Source: Coriobacteriaceae bacterium (GTDB lineage Bacteria; Actinomycetota; Coriobacteriia; Coriobacteriales; QAMH01). Taken from it: a stretch of DNA of 64,000 bases. Made by a program: the position numbers and the translations under genes. The DNA lies in contig DAJPGJ010000001.1 of NCBI GenBank assembly GCA_025992705.1, positions 372,001 through 436,000 of the forward strand, read 5' to 3'. The notes below the pieces were generated by a model. The model did not search any database and was not told the origin of the DNA. It saw only the letters and a list, made by a program, of their open reading frames with translations. Of the stretch, positions 16,805 to 24,653 are shown one piece after another. The stretch's first letter is position 1; every line of letters starts with the position of its first letter.

Positions 16805-18328
16805 ATGAGCGAAGCGACAACGGATCAGGAGACTGGTCCAACTATCGAGCGCAAGCCTATCGGCGGAGACGAGGCTGATTTCGAAGCTGTCCTTATCGAC
16901 GGCATCTTGGGTTTTAGCCTGTCGATCGGCAACGCGATTCTATTGCTTGTCGGAGCCGTCTCGCATGCTGGCTCCTTCTTCGACGCAGCCCTCATGCTCG
17001 TCGTATCGGCATTCGTTACCGCTCTATTCTTCAAGGCCGTGCAGCTCAGGACGGATACCATTTCTGCGCATCTGCCCCGTGTGGTATACGTGTGCCTCCA
17101 CGCGCTCTGCTTCCTCACGTCCGTTGTCGGGATGTTTCTGGGGCTTCAATACGTTGCTGCGGTTGCTGCCGTACTTGGCCTGGCCGACACTCTTATTCTC
17201 TACGGGCGCTTTCTTGCGGCGCTTGCCCGCAAGGCGCTCATGCTCGTTGTCGATACGGCGTTTCTGTATCCGGGCATCCTGATGATGATTATCGTCAACG
17301 TGCCCGCTCCCTACGATGCCGTTATTTTGTCGGCCCTGGTGCTCGTCACCATAGTGGTCGCCTTGCTTTTCATGCGCCGAAACTATGATTTCGGCGAGTT
17401 CATCAGCGCGGCCGACTCCAAGGCCCGCAGTATCAAGGTCAAGGGAAACGTCCATACGCTGTTTCTCGTCGGTTTCATGATCGGCGCGTTCCTGCTCTTC
17501 AATCCACTGCCCTTTACCATGCAGGTGTCGAACGTGGCGCTCGGTCTTGCCTTTACGCTTGCGGGCGTTGGTTCGCTGCTTATGCGTCAGATAAACGAGC
17601 GTGATACGAAAGATGCGTTGCGCAAGACCATGGGGCTCGTCTCCCTTGTGCTGCTTTTGCCGCTGGCCCTTGTCCCTGGCGAGATCAAGCTCGTGCTTCT
17701 GACCTGCTATAGCTGCTATGTCATCCTTGAGACGATTACCATTCTTGATGCGATTATCGAAACAGTGCGCTTTAATCTCATTGCCGCCATGTGGCTCATC
17801 AGCAAGGAATGCTCGGTGTTTTTCAGCGGCATCGCCGTGGGCGGGGCGATATTCGCGCTTCTTCCCTGGATTACCCAGATGCTTGGTCCCGAATATGCCC
17901 TGCTTGTTCTCTGTATTGTGGCGGCTGCGCTTTGCGCATGGTTGCAGATCAAGGTCAACTACCAGATTTATCCCTTTGCCCCCGTCATCGAGGAGGATGT
18001 TGACGAGGAGGTAAGCGCCCATATCGAGCGCAATGGGCGTCGCAAGGCGCAATGGCATCAAAAGGTCGATGCCGTGTGCGAGCAGTATCACCTCTCGCCA
18101 CGCGAGCGCGAGATTCTGCCCATTCTGCTGAGGGGCCGCGATGCCAAGTACATCATGGACACCTTCTATATCTCGCAGTCCACGGCCAAGACGCACATCT
18201 ACAACATCTACCGCAAGTTCGGCATTCATTCGCGCCAGGAGTTGCTCGACTTTGTCGAGGATATCGAGTTCATGGACTTTGCGATGCCCGATGATTCCGC
18301 CGAGCAAGAAGACGCTGCTCGGGAATAA
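16805..18328 (+). CDS. LuxR-family regulator with polytopic membrane domain
   Basis: The product is 507 residues. About 12 predicted transmembrane segments (residues 30-400) are followed by a cytoplasmic linker and a LuxR/GerE helix-turn-helix (about 427-492), with SPREREILPILLRG and STAKTHIYNIYRKFG. This architecture is common in Eggerthellaceae beside molybdopterin enzymes and suggests a one-component membrane sensor. I chose ATG 16805 (AAGGGGG about 8 bp upstream) over the ATG at 16769. It probably controls nearby oxidoreductase or MFS genes. No N-terminal ligand domain other than the membrane region is visible. Confidence 0.9.
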   Translation: MSEATTDQETGPTIERKPIGGDEADFEAVLIDGILGFSLSIGNAILLLVGAVSHAGSFFDAALMLVVSAFVTALFFKAVQLRTDTISAHLPRVVYVCLHALCFLTSVVGMFLGLQYVAAVAAVLGLADTLILYGRFLAALARKALMLVVDTAFLYPGILMMIIVNVPAPYDAVILSALVLVTIVVALLFMRRNYDFGEFISAADSKARSIKVKGNVHTLFLVGFMIGAFLLFNPLPFTMQVSNVALGLAFTLAGVGSLLMRQINERDTKDALRKTMGLVSLVLLLPLALVPGEIKLVLLTCYSCYVILETITILDAIIETVRFNLIAAMWLISKECSVFFSGIAVGGAIFALLPWITQMLGPEYALLVLCIVAAALCAWLQIKVNYQIYPFAPVIEEDVDEEVSAHIERNGRRKAQWHQKVDAVCEQYHLSPREREILPILLRGRDAKYIMDTFYISQSTAKTHIYNIYRKFGIHSRQELLDFVEDIEFMDFAMPDDSAEQEDAARE

Positions 18329-18443
18329 GGGGACGGAATAAGGGGACAGACCCTCCCGCTCCAAAACGGCCGCGTGGCAATAAGGGGACAGACCCTTTGG
18401 CGCCTGCTCCAAAACGGCCGCGTGGCAACAAAGGGACAGACCC
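18329..18443 (+). repeat. Repeat cluster with a second tandem linker
   Basis: Partial core GGGGACGGA at 18329, cores at 18342-18353 and 18384-18395, and variant AGGGACAGACCC at 18432-18443. The linker CTCCAAAACGGCCGCGTGGC occurs twice between them. It starts at the LuxR stop codon. Confidence 0.9.
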
Positions 18444-18635
18444 TCTCGCGTCGGACCCTCTCGCGTCGACCCTCCCGCATCCGATCCTCCCGCTCCTCCA
18501 AAACCACCATGCGTCAGCCCTCATACCTGAGGTTCCATATCCTGAACGGGGCATTTGGAGACCAATCACAAAATTTCCACATTTGCGACCAATTCTCGAC
18601 CTCAAATAATCCTCGGACAATAAACCCCAAGGACA

Positions 18636-18710
18636 CGTGCGTTTAGACGCACGCGCCCCGCACCCGAGTTGTGCGGCTCGGGGCGCTGGCGCTTCAAAAA
18701 TGACGCCAGC
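18636..18710 (+). promoter_or_regulatory. Three consecutive stem-loops in the leader of an MFS gene
   Basis: Hairpin 1 is CGTGCGT/ACGCACG (18636-18653, loop TTAG). Hairpin 2 pairs GCGCCCC (18653-18659) with GGGGCGC (18680-18686) and contains an inner CCGCAC/GTGCGG stem. Hairpin 3 is GCTGGCG (18685-18691) with CGCCAGC (18704-18710). There is no T-run, and the ribosome site follows. It looks like a structured 5' leader. The remainder of 18444-18635 shows nothing I recognise. Confidence 0.6.
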
Positions 18711-18748
18711 TGGGGAGGGAATGTGTTATCGAGGAAAGAGGAGGAGTT

Positions 18749-19990
18749 ATGTCAGAAACATCACTTGATAAGTCAAAGTGCATAGACGGCAGCTATGGTT
18801 GGGTAGTCGTGCTGTTTACCATGCTGGTCGGCTTCGTGCCCGGTTCCAACATGGCCAAGGCGATCTCGCTTGCGCCGATCGTCTGCATGAACTTCCAGAT
18901 CAACGAGGCAACCTTCGGCCTGATCGTCGCGTCTTTCTACATCATGGGCTTCATCATGGCGTTCCCCACCACGGGTCTCGTGAACAAGCTCGGCATGAAG
19001 GGGTCCGTCGCCATCGCCGTCGGCTGCGGCGTCGTCGGCTCCATCATGGGCGCGACGGCCGGAACCAACATGACGGTGTTCGTCATAAGCCGCGTCGTCG
19101 AGGGCGCGTCCTTCGGCATCATGGGCGTCGTGGGCGCCTCGTCCATCGGCCCGTGGTTCTCACCGAGGAAGCGTTCGCTCCCGCTGTCCATCTGGTCGAT
19201 GTGGGTCGCCGTCTGCATGTGCGTCTGCCCGCTTCTCTTCGGCTGGCTCAACGAGTCCATGGGCGTCGACATGGCGGGCATCTGGTGGGGCACCGCCGTT
19301 TATGACCTTGTCGTCGGCATCCTGTTCATCCTGTTCTACCGCAGGCCGCTCGACCTTGACCAGGTCGAGAACGCGGAGGATCCCACGGGCACCAAGAAGG
19401 CGAGCATCACGCGCGCCCTCAAGAGCCCGATGCTGTGGGCACTCGCCCTCATCTTCCTGTTCGACGAGGCCGCCTTCATGGCGATCAACGGCTTCATCGT
19501 CCAGTACCTCACCACGCAGCTCGACGCATCGCTCGTCTTGGCAAACGCCATCTTCTCGCTGTTCGGCCTGATGGGCGCCCTCACGCCACCCATCTCCGGC
19601 TGGATTACGCAGAAGTGGAACAACCACCGCTGGGTGCTGCTCGTCGGCCTGATCGTCGCCGTCATCTACACCGCCCTGGTCTTCCAGCTCAAAGACCCGA
19701 TGCTCTACTACCCGCTGTCCATCCTCGCCGGCATCGTCGGCGGCGCCGTGCCCTCCATCCTGTGGCAGTTCACGCCCAACACCGTCGAGGACGCCGACAT
19801 CCCGGCAGCCAACGCCTTCATGGCGTTCACGCAGAACATCGGCATGACCATCGGCGCGCTCATCATCGGCAACGCGATCGTCATGTGGGGTTGGAGCATG
19901 GGCTCGCTCATCGGCATGGTGCCTCTGTACATCATCTGCCTCATCATCTACTTCGCTTTTGGCGTTCAGAAGAAGCTCAAGCTTCAGTAG
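18749..19990 (+). CDS. MFS transporter
   Basis: A 413-residue, 12-helix carrier starting with AGGAGGAG before the ATG. The conserved segment after TM2 reads GLVNKLGMKGS. It is directly upstream of the first oxidoreductase unit on the same strand and behind a structured leader. Its codon choice is strongly C/G-biased like that of the oxidoreductases. It is probably the carrier for the substrate or product of that unit. Substrate unknown. Confidence 0.9.
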   Translation: MSETSLDKSKCIDGSYGWVVVLFTMLVGFVPGSNMAKAISLAPIVCMNFQINEATFGLIVASFYIMGFIMAFPTTGLVNKLGMKGSVAIAVGCGVVGSIMGATAGTNMTVFVISRVVEGASFGIMGVVGASSIGPWFSPRKRSLPLSIWSMWVAVCMCVCPLLFGWLNESMGVDMAGIWWGTAVYDLVVGILFILFYRRPLDLDQVENAEDPTGTKKASITRALKSPMLWALALIFLFDEAAFMAINGFIVQYLTTQLDASLVLANAIFSLFGLMGALTPPISGWITQKWNNHRWVLLVGLIVAVIYTALVFQLKDPMLYYPLSILAGIVGGAVPSILWQFTPNTVEDADIPAANAFMAFTQNIGMTIGALIIGNAIVMWGWSMGSLIGMVPLYIICLIIYFAFGVQKKLKLQ

Positions 19991-19996
19991 TTTCAA

Positions 19997-20047
19997 GCAC
20001 GCGGGATGCGTCGTCTTTCGAGACGGCGCATCCTCTCGTGCGTTCTT
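19997..20047 (+). terminator. Probable terminator after the MFS gene
   Basis: Long stem: GCACG/CGTGC outside, GGATGCG/CGCATCC and CGTCT/AGACG inside, with a TTCG tetraloop, followed by GTTCTTT. Confidence 0.7.
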
Positions 20048-20295
20048 TGCCCTTCGAGCAACGTGAAAGAAAGCTCGAATTGAGTCGTGTAAACCCCTGG
20101 TCACAAGCGTCTGCAAACGCAATATCAGACGCGAGGTACGAGGCTATTTCGCAAGGGGGTCCACGATTTCCGCACCTGTGTACGATTCTCAACTCACGCA
20201 CCTGAGCCTTAGTTTGTACCCGTCGCAATTCCCCAGCGACATCGGAATGTTTCGAGAGCGAATTTCTCGAGTTGACATGAGCTACTTGGCTCAAT

Positions 20296-20340
20296 GGGAC
20301 GGCTTCCTCGCACAGCGGTTCTTCCGCGGAAGGACGTCCC
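20296..20340 (+). promoter_or_regulatory. Stem-loop leader before the MCFRP small protein
   Basis: GGGACG (20296-20301) pairs with CGTCCC (20335-20340), CTTCC with GGAAG, and an inner GCGG/CCGC closes the tip. AAAGGAGAGG follows 10 bp later. The rest of 20048-20295 shows no gene I can support. Confidence 0.5.
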
Positions 20341-20365
20341 GTCTCTTTTGAAAGGAGAGGCGCGT

Positions 20366-20554
20366 ATGTGTTTCAGGCCCGCAAGTTTCGAGTCCGAGGG
20401 TGATAACCCGTATTTCGTTCCCGGCGATCCCGAAGACGCCGCCGCACCTGGAGCCCCCGGAGCCCCCGGCGCTCCTGCCGCTCCCGGTGCACCCGCTGCA
20501 CCAGGCGCACCTGCTGTCCCCGGTGCTCCTGCCGCCCCGGGCCAGTCGTCCTAG
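20366..20554 (+). CDS. Small Pro/Ala/Gly-rich protein (MCFRP type)
   Basis: A 62-residue protein beginning MCFRPASFE. From residue 28 it is a run of GAP/AAP triplets like a short collagen-like or proline-rich rod. A strong AAAGGAGAGG lies just before the ATG, so it is likely translated. It precedes the first large subunit by 105 bp. I recall similar short MCFRP proteins beside molybdoenzymes in this bacterial group, but their role is unknown. Unlike the protein at 28174, it has no zinc ribbon. Confidence 0.65.
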   Translation: MCFRPASFESEGDNPYFVPGDPEDAAAPGAPGAPGAPAAPGAPAAPGAPAVPGAPAAPGQSS

Positions 20555-20659
20555 GTAGACGCATGCCGGCTTTTGTCGGCACAGGCGTCATCGGTCGATG
20601 GCCGAATCGCAGGTACGAAGTGGCAATGCTGGTTGAGAGAGAAGAGGAAAGGAAAGAGC

Positions 20660-22999
20660 ATGAAGATTTTCAAAGGTCAGGGCACTGCCGATCTTGGCAA
20701 GCCATGGCGCTTCGAAGAAGACGGCCTCACCGTCACCCGCGGTTGCGCGTGGTCTCCTCCGGGATGCCATCCGACCGGATGCGGCATCAAGACCTACGTG
20801 AACTCCAATGGTGAGCTCGTGCGCGTCGAGGGCGATGAGAACCATCCCATCACCAACGGCCGCCTCTGCGTCCGCTGCCTGACCATTCGTGACTACGTCT
20901 ACAACCCAGACCGCGTCCTGTACCCCATGAAGCGCGCCCGCGAGGACCGTGGCAAGAACAAGTGGGAGCGCATCACCTGGGACGAGGCATATGACACCAT
21001 CGCCGAGAAGGTGAAGTACTTCAAGGACAAGTACGGTGCCGAGTCCATCCTGGTCATGGGTGGTACCGGTCGCGAGGGTGGTCCCATGCTTCCCGCGTAT
21101 GCGCATGCATGCCTGGGTACCCCCAACGCCTGCTACACGCAGTCCGGCTATTCCTGCTACATCCCGCGTGTCGCGGGCACGACCTACGTCATGGGCGCGA
21201 CCTATCCCGAGATGGACTACGCCGGTGGTCTGCCCGGCCGCTATGACGATCCGATGTTCAAGCTTCCCGAGCTCATCGTGTTCTGGGGCAAGGAGCCCCT
21301 TCCGTCCAACGGTGACGGCCTCTTCGGCCACGCCGCCATCGACATGATGCGCCGCGGCAGCAAGCTCATGAGCATCGACCCGCGCGTCAACTGGGTTTCC
21401 ACGCGTGCCGACTGGCATCTGCGCCTGCGTCCCGGCACCGACGCGGCCCTCGGCATGGCCATGCTCAACGTCATCATCGAGGAGGACCTCTACGACCACG
21501 ACTTCGTCGAGAAGTGGTGCTACGGCTTCGAGCAGCTTGCCGAGCGCGTCAAGGAGATGCCCGCCGAGAAGGCAGCTGAGATCTGCGGTCTCGATGCGAA
21601 CCAGATTCGCGAGGCTGCCCGCGTCTACGCCGCGGCCAAGCCCGCGCAGATCGCCTGGGGTCTGGCCATCGACCAGAAGTCCAACGGCGTTCAGGCCGGT
21701 CACTGCATCATGGCTCTCGAGGCCATTACCGGAAACATCGACGTGCCCGGTGGCCAGCTCATCGGCGACGTCAACGACGGCCTCGAGCTCGGTTTCGGCT
21801 GGAACAACCTCGGTCCCGAGCTCCAGAGCAAGATTCTCGGCATCAAGGAGTATCCGGCATATGTCGGCCTCGTCCTCAACGCGCAGTGCGACATGGTGCT
21901 CGACGCGCTCGAGGCGGGCGACGATGCCAAGTACTACCCGTTCAAGATGGGCGTCTTCGAGGACACGAACTTCCTTGCCGGCACTTGCGCCGCCCAGCCC
22001 AAGCGTTGGCATGACGCGATGGTCAAGAACCTCGAGTGGTGCTTCGGTATCGACGTGTGGATGACCCCGACGATCCAGGCAACCTGCGAGATCTTCCTCC
22101 CGCTGTCCTCGACCGTCGAGCATGACACCGTCGTGTACACGCACTATGGCGCATCGCCGATTATGGCCGGTGCCGTCAACAAGTCCATCACGGTGGGCGA
22201 TTGCAAGGGCGACTGCGAGATCTTCTACGAGCTCGGCCTGCGCTGCATGCCCATCAACTTCGAGAAGTACAAGGACTACTACGACTTCCTGGCTGACTAC
22301 CGTCTCGCGTACAAGAAGTCCTTCGAGGAGCTGCGCGAGGAGGTCGTCCACCAGAAGACCGAGATGTGCGGCTACTACAAGTACGAGTCCGGTCGCCTGC
22401 GCCCCGACGGCATGCCCGGCTTCAACACGCCGACCGGCCGCGTCGAGCTCTACTCGACGATGTTCCGCCAGTTCGGCGAGGATCCGCTGCCGTACTACGA
22501 GGAGCCGCAGCTCTCGCCGGTCTCCACTCCGGAGAAGATGGAGGAGTACCCCTTCGTCCTTACCACGGGCGCTCGTACGTACTGCTACTTCCATTCCGAG
22601 GGCAAGCAGATCCCGTACCTGCGCGAGATGAATCCCGATCCGCTGATCGAGATCAACCCCGAGGATGCGCTCAAGTACGGCATCGCCGACGGCCAGTGGG
22701 TCGAGGTTGCCAGCCCGTTTGGCAAGTGCGTCCTGAAGGCGAAGGTCTCCCAGATCGTGAAGCCTGGCGTCGTGCATGCGCAGCATGGCTTCTGGTTCCC
22801 GGAGAAGGATCCCGAGGAGCCCAGCCTGTACGAGGTGTGGCGTTCCAACATCAACGAGCTCATCCCCCACTTCATGGTTGGCAAGCTCGGATTCGGCGCG
22901 CCGTTCAAGTGCCTCATCTGCAGCGTGAAGCCGGTGTCGGAGAATTACGACACCGACATGATGGAGGTTTGGGACCACTTCGGAAAGTTGGTGATCTAG
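20660..22999 (+). CDS. Molybdopterin oxidoreductase large subunit (catechol dehydroxylase/pyrogallol hydroxytransferase-like) 1
   Basis: A 779-residue member of the DMSO-reductase (MopB) superfamily. No Tat signal is visible, so it is cytoplasmic. The N-terminus has GCAWSPPGCHPTGCG and RLCVRC, giving Cys spacing C-x6-C-x4-C-x28-C-x2-C, which could ligate a 4Fe-4S cluster. GYSCY near residue 170 holds the Cys conserved in all six paralogues and is the likely molybdenum ligand. The C-terminal molybdopterin-dinucleotide-binding domain starts near 620 (LTTGARTY) and ends with GFGAPFKCLIC. GGAAAGGAAAGAGC precedes the chosen ATG. It is followed directly by its 4Fe-4S subunit (TAGATG). It is closely similar to the copy at 28463. 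Reductive removal or transfer of a ring hydroxyl is the best family-based guess. Confidence 0.85.
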   Translation: MKIFKGQGTADLGKPWRFEEDGLTVTRGCAWSPPGCHPTGCGIKTYVNSNGELVRVEGDENHPITNGRLCVRCLTIRDYVYNPDRVLYPMKRAREDRGKNKWERITWDEAYDTIAEKVKYFKDKYGAESILVMGGTGREGGPMLPAYAHACLGTPNACYTQSGYSCYIPRVAGTTYVMGATYPEMDYAGGLPGRYDDPMFKLPELIVFWGKEPLPSNGDGLFGHAAIDMMRRGSKLMSIDPRVNWVSTRADWHLRLRPGTDAALGMAMLNVIIEEDLYDHDFVEKWCYGFEQLAERVKEMPAEKAAEICGLDANQIREAARVYAAAKPAQIAWGLAIDQKSNGVQAGHCIMALEAITGNIDVPGGQLIGDVNDGLELGFGWNNLGPELQSKILGIKEYPAYVGLVLNAQCDMVLDALEAGDDAKYYPFKMGVFEDTNFLAGTCAAQPKRWHDAMVKNLEWCFGIDVWMTPTIQATCEIFLPLSSTVEHDTVVYTHYGASPIMAGAVNKSITVGDCKGDCEIFYELGLRCMPINFEKYKDYYDFLADYRLAYKKSFEELREEVVHQKTEMCGYYKYESGRLRPDGMPGFNTPTGRVELYSTMFRQFGEDPLPYYEEPQLSPVSTPEKMEEYPFVLTTGARTYCYFHSEGKQIPYLREMNPDPLIEINPEDALKYGIADGQWVEVASPFGKCVLKAKVSQIVKPGVVHAQHGFWFPEKDPEEPSLYEVWRSNINELIPHFMVGKLGFGAPFKCLICSVKPVSENYDTDMMEVWDHFGKLVI

Positions 23000-23347
23000 A
23001 TGACGGCCTACGGTCTGCTTATCGATTACGAGTTCTGCACGGGCTGCCAGTCTTGCGAGGTCGCGTGCAAGGAGATTCACAACATCCCCGTGGGGCAGTG
23101 GGGCATTCGCGTTCTCGATGATGGCCCCTGGGAGTGCTCGGATGGCAAGTTCAACTGGAACAAGATTCCGACCCCGACCCGCCTGTGCGACCTCTGCGTC
23201 GAGCGCACGGACAAGGGCCAGCAGCCCTTCTGCGTGCATCACTGCCTCGCAGGTGTCATGCAGTGGGGCACGGTCGAGGATTTGGCCAAGGAGCTCGAGG
23301 AGAAGCCCAACCAGGTGCTCTTCGTGCCCAAGCCCTACCAGTACTAG
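23000..23347 (+). CDS. Small 4Fe-4S electron-transfer subunit 1
   Basis: A 115-residue ferredoxin-like protein. C13, C16, C19 and C23 (CTGCQSCEVAC) start cluster 1, and later CDLC and CVHHC supply the second set, so two 4Fe-4S clusters are likely. The start codon directly abuts the stop of the large subunit, showing translational coupling. It probably passes electrons to the molybdenum site. The extra Cys in PWECSDG is not shared by the other small subunits. Confidence 0.9.
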   Translation: MTAYGLLIDYEFCTGCQSCEVACKEIHNIPVGQWGIRVLDDGPWECSDGKFNWNKIPTPTRLCDLCVERTDKGQQPFCVHHCLAGVMQWGTVEDLAKELEEKPNQVLFVPKPYQY

Positions 23348-23384
23348 CAGGTAGACGGCATCTCGATGCACGAGGTGCGACGGT

Positions 23385-23495
23385 GGTGCTCGGGGGACAG
23401 ACCCTCGAGCACCGCAGGTGGCGATAGGGGGACAGACCCCTTCGGATCACCGCAGGTGGCAACAAGGGGGCAGACCCTTGATTGTCACCGCAAGG
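23385..23495 (+). repeat. Three repeat hairpins, one with novel arms
   Basis: Cores at 23393-23404, 23428-23439 and 23466-23477 (variant GGGGGCAGACCC), spaced 35 and 38 bp. The first has arms GGTGCTC (23385-23391) and GAGCACC (23407-23413). These differ from the usual GGCAAT arms but are still perfectly complementary. Confidence 0.9.
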
Positions 23496-23515
23496 CGAGT
23501 GAGGACGGGATTTCG

Positions 23516-24223
23516 ATGGATCAGCAGGCTCTGATGCAGCAAACCGAAGACAGATGCGACAACTACGCGATGCTGTCGCGCCTGTTCAGAAGCGAGCTCG
23601 ATCGCGAGCTTGTTGGCGATCTCATCGACAGCCCGGCCGTCGAGTCGACGGGCAACGCGCTCTTCGATTCGGGCTATGCGCGCCTGCGTTCGTACCTGGA
23701 TGCCGTCGATGATCTTGATCGTGCCAAGTCGGCTCTTGCCATCGACTATTGCCTGGCGTTCCTCGGCTACGGTGTTGATCCCGAGAAGGCGGACGAGGCT
23801 GGCAGAAACGCCGCCTATCCGTACGAGTCAATTTATCGTACGGGCGCCAAATCGCTCGGGGGAGACCACTGCGCCGAGGTTTCCGACGTGTTCCGTTCCT
23901 GCATGTTCAGCCCCACGCGCGATCGCCTCATTGCCGAGGACCACATCGCATGCGAGCTCGAGTTCATGCAGTACATGGCCAACAGCGAGCTTGTCGCCCT
24001 GCGCGATGACGAGCATTCGGTCGTGCGCGGGACGCAAGAGAAGGAGCTCGAGTTTCTGGAGAACCACTTGCTTTCGTGGGTGGAGAGCTTCAGGAACGCG
24101 GTGGAGCAGTTCGCCGAGACGGACTTCTACCTCGGTTTGCTCGAGATGACGCAAGGCTGGCTCGAGCTTGATGCGGAGTATCTGCGCACGCAGTGCGCGA
24201 GCGGGGAGGAGGATGCGCAATGA
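23516..24223 (+). CDS. TorD/DmsD-type molybdoenzyme chaperone
   Basis: A 235-residue, mostly helical protein. NAAYPYESIYRTG and the DHIACELEFMQYM segment match the TorD/NarJ superfamily, whose members bind apo-molybdoenzymes until cofactor is loaded. The chosen ATG is the first Met after the repeat DNA; the ribosome site is modest (GAGGACGG). Its stop overlaps the ATG of the DUF1883 gene. The six large subunits lack a Tat signal, so its job here is probably cofactor insertion rather than export proofreading. Which paralogue it serves is unknown. Confidence 0.85.
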   Translation: MDQQALMQQTEDRCDNYAMLSRLFRSELDRELVGDLIDSPAVESTGNALFDSGYARLRSYLDAVDDLDRAKSALAIDYCLAFLGYGVDPEKADEAGRNAAYPYESIYRTGAKSLGGDHCAEVSDVFRSCMFSPTRDRLIAEDHIACELEFMQYMANSELVALRDDEHSVVRGTQEKELEFLENHLLSWVESFRNAVEQFAETDFYLGLLEMTQGWLELDAEYLRTQCASGEEDAQ

Positions 24224-24540
24224 CGCAGGATCACGGTCCGGACGGTCGTGACTGGAACATGCGCGAGGTCGAGTACGACCTCGGCGTTGCCGGTCCTGGC
24301 CAGAGCATCGTCATCACCATCACCCGATCCGTCGCAGTCAAGATCATGGATCATGAGAACTACGAGCTGTACAAGGCGGATGAGGATTGCAGCGCCTTTT
24401 CGGGCCGGCTTACCTCATCGCCATATCGTTTCAAGCTGCCGCGCGAAGCGCAGTGGCACGTGATCATCAATCCCAACACCTACTCGGGTACCGCGGAGTT
24501 CAACGTTCGTCTCATCGAGGACTCCGTACTCGATAGCTGA
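24220..24540 (+). CDS. DUF1883 domain protein
   Basis: A 106-residue protein whose start overlaps the TorD-like stop (ATGA). YDLG, VKIMDHENYELYK, SPYRFKLP and HWHVII-like QWHVIINP followed by SGTAEFNVRLIE match DUF1883, a small beta-sandwich domain of unknown function. Its tight coupling to the chaperone gene suggests a role in maturing or serving the molybdoenzymes. Confidence 0.75.
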   Translation: MTQDHGPDGRDWNMREVEYDLGVAGPGQSIVITITRSVAVKIMDHENYELYKADEDCSAFSGRLTSSPYRFKLPREAQWHVIINPNTYSGTAEFNVRLIEDSVLDS

Positions 24541-24549
24541 TGGGAAGAA

Positions 24550-24561
24550 GGGGACAGACCC
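24550..24561 (+). repeat. Single repeat core
   Basis: A canonical core 10 bp after the DUF1883 stop. Confidence 0.85.
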
Positions 24562-24653
24562 CGCATCGCACGCATCGCACACGCGATTTTGGTTATTGCG
24601 GTGCGGCCAGGAGGAAAGGCCGTGCCGTTAAGAAGGAGAAGGAGAGTGAAGCA

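Noticed and set aside
20588..23371. Very long open frame on the minus strand (927 codons)
   Set aside because: It mirrors the large-subunit gene and arises from its strong third-position G/C bias. The product has no recognisable motif and no ribosome site. The same holds for the minus-strand frames across 24660-27029, 28607-29806 and 61782-63389.
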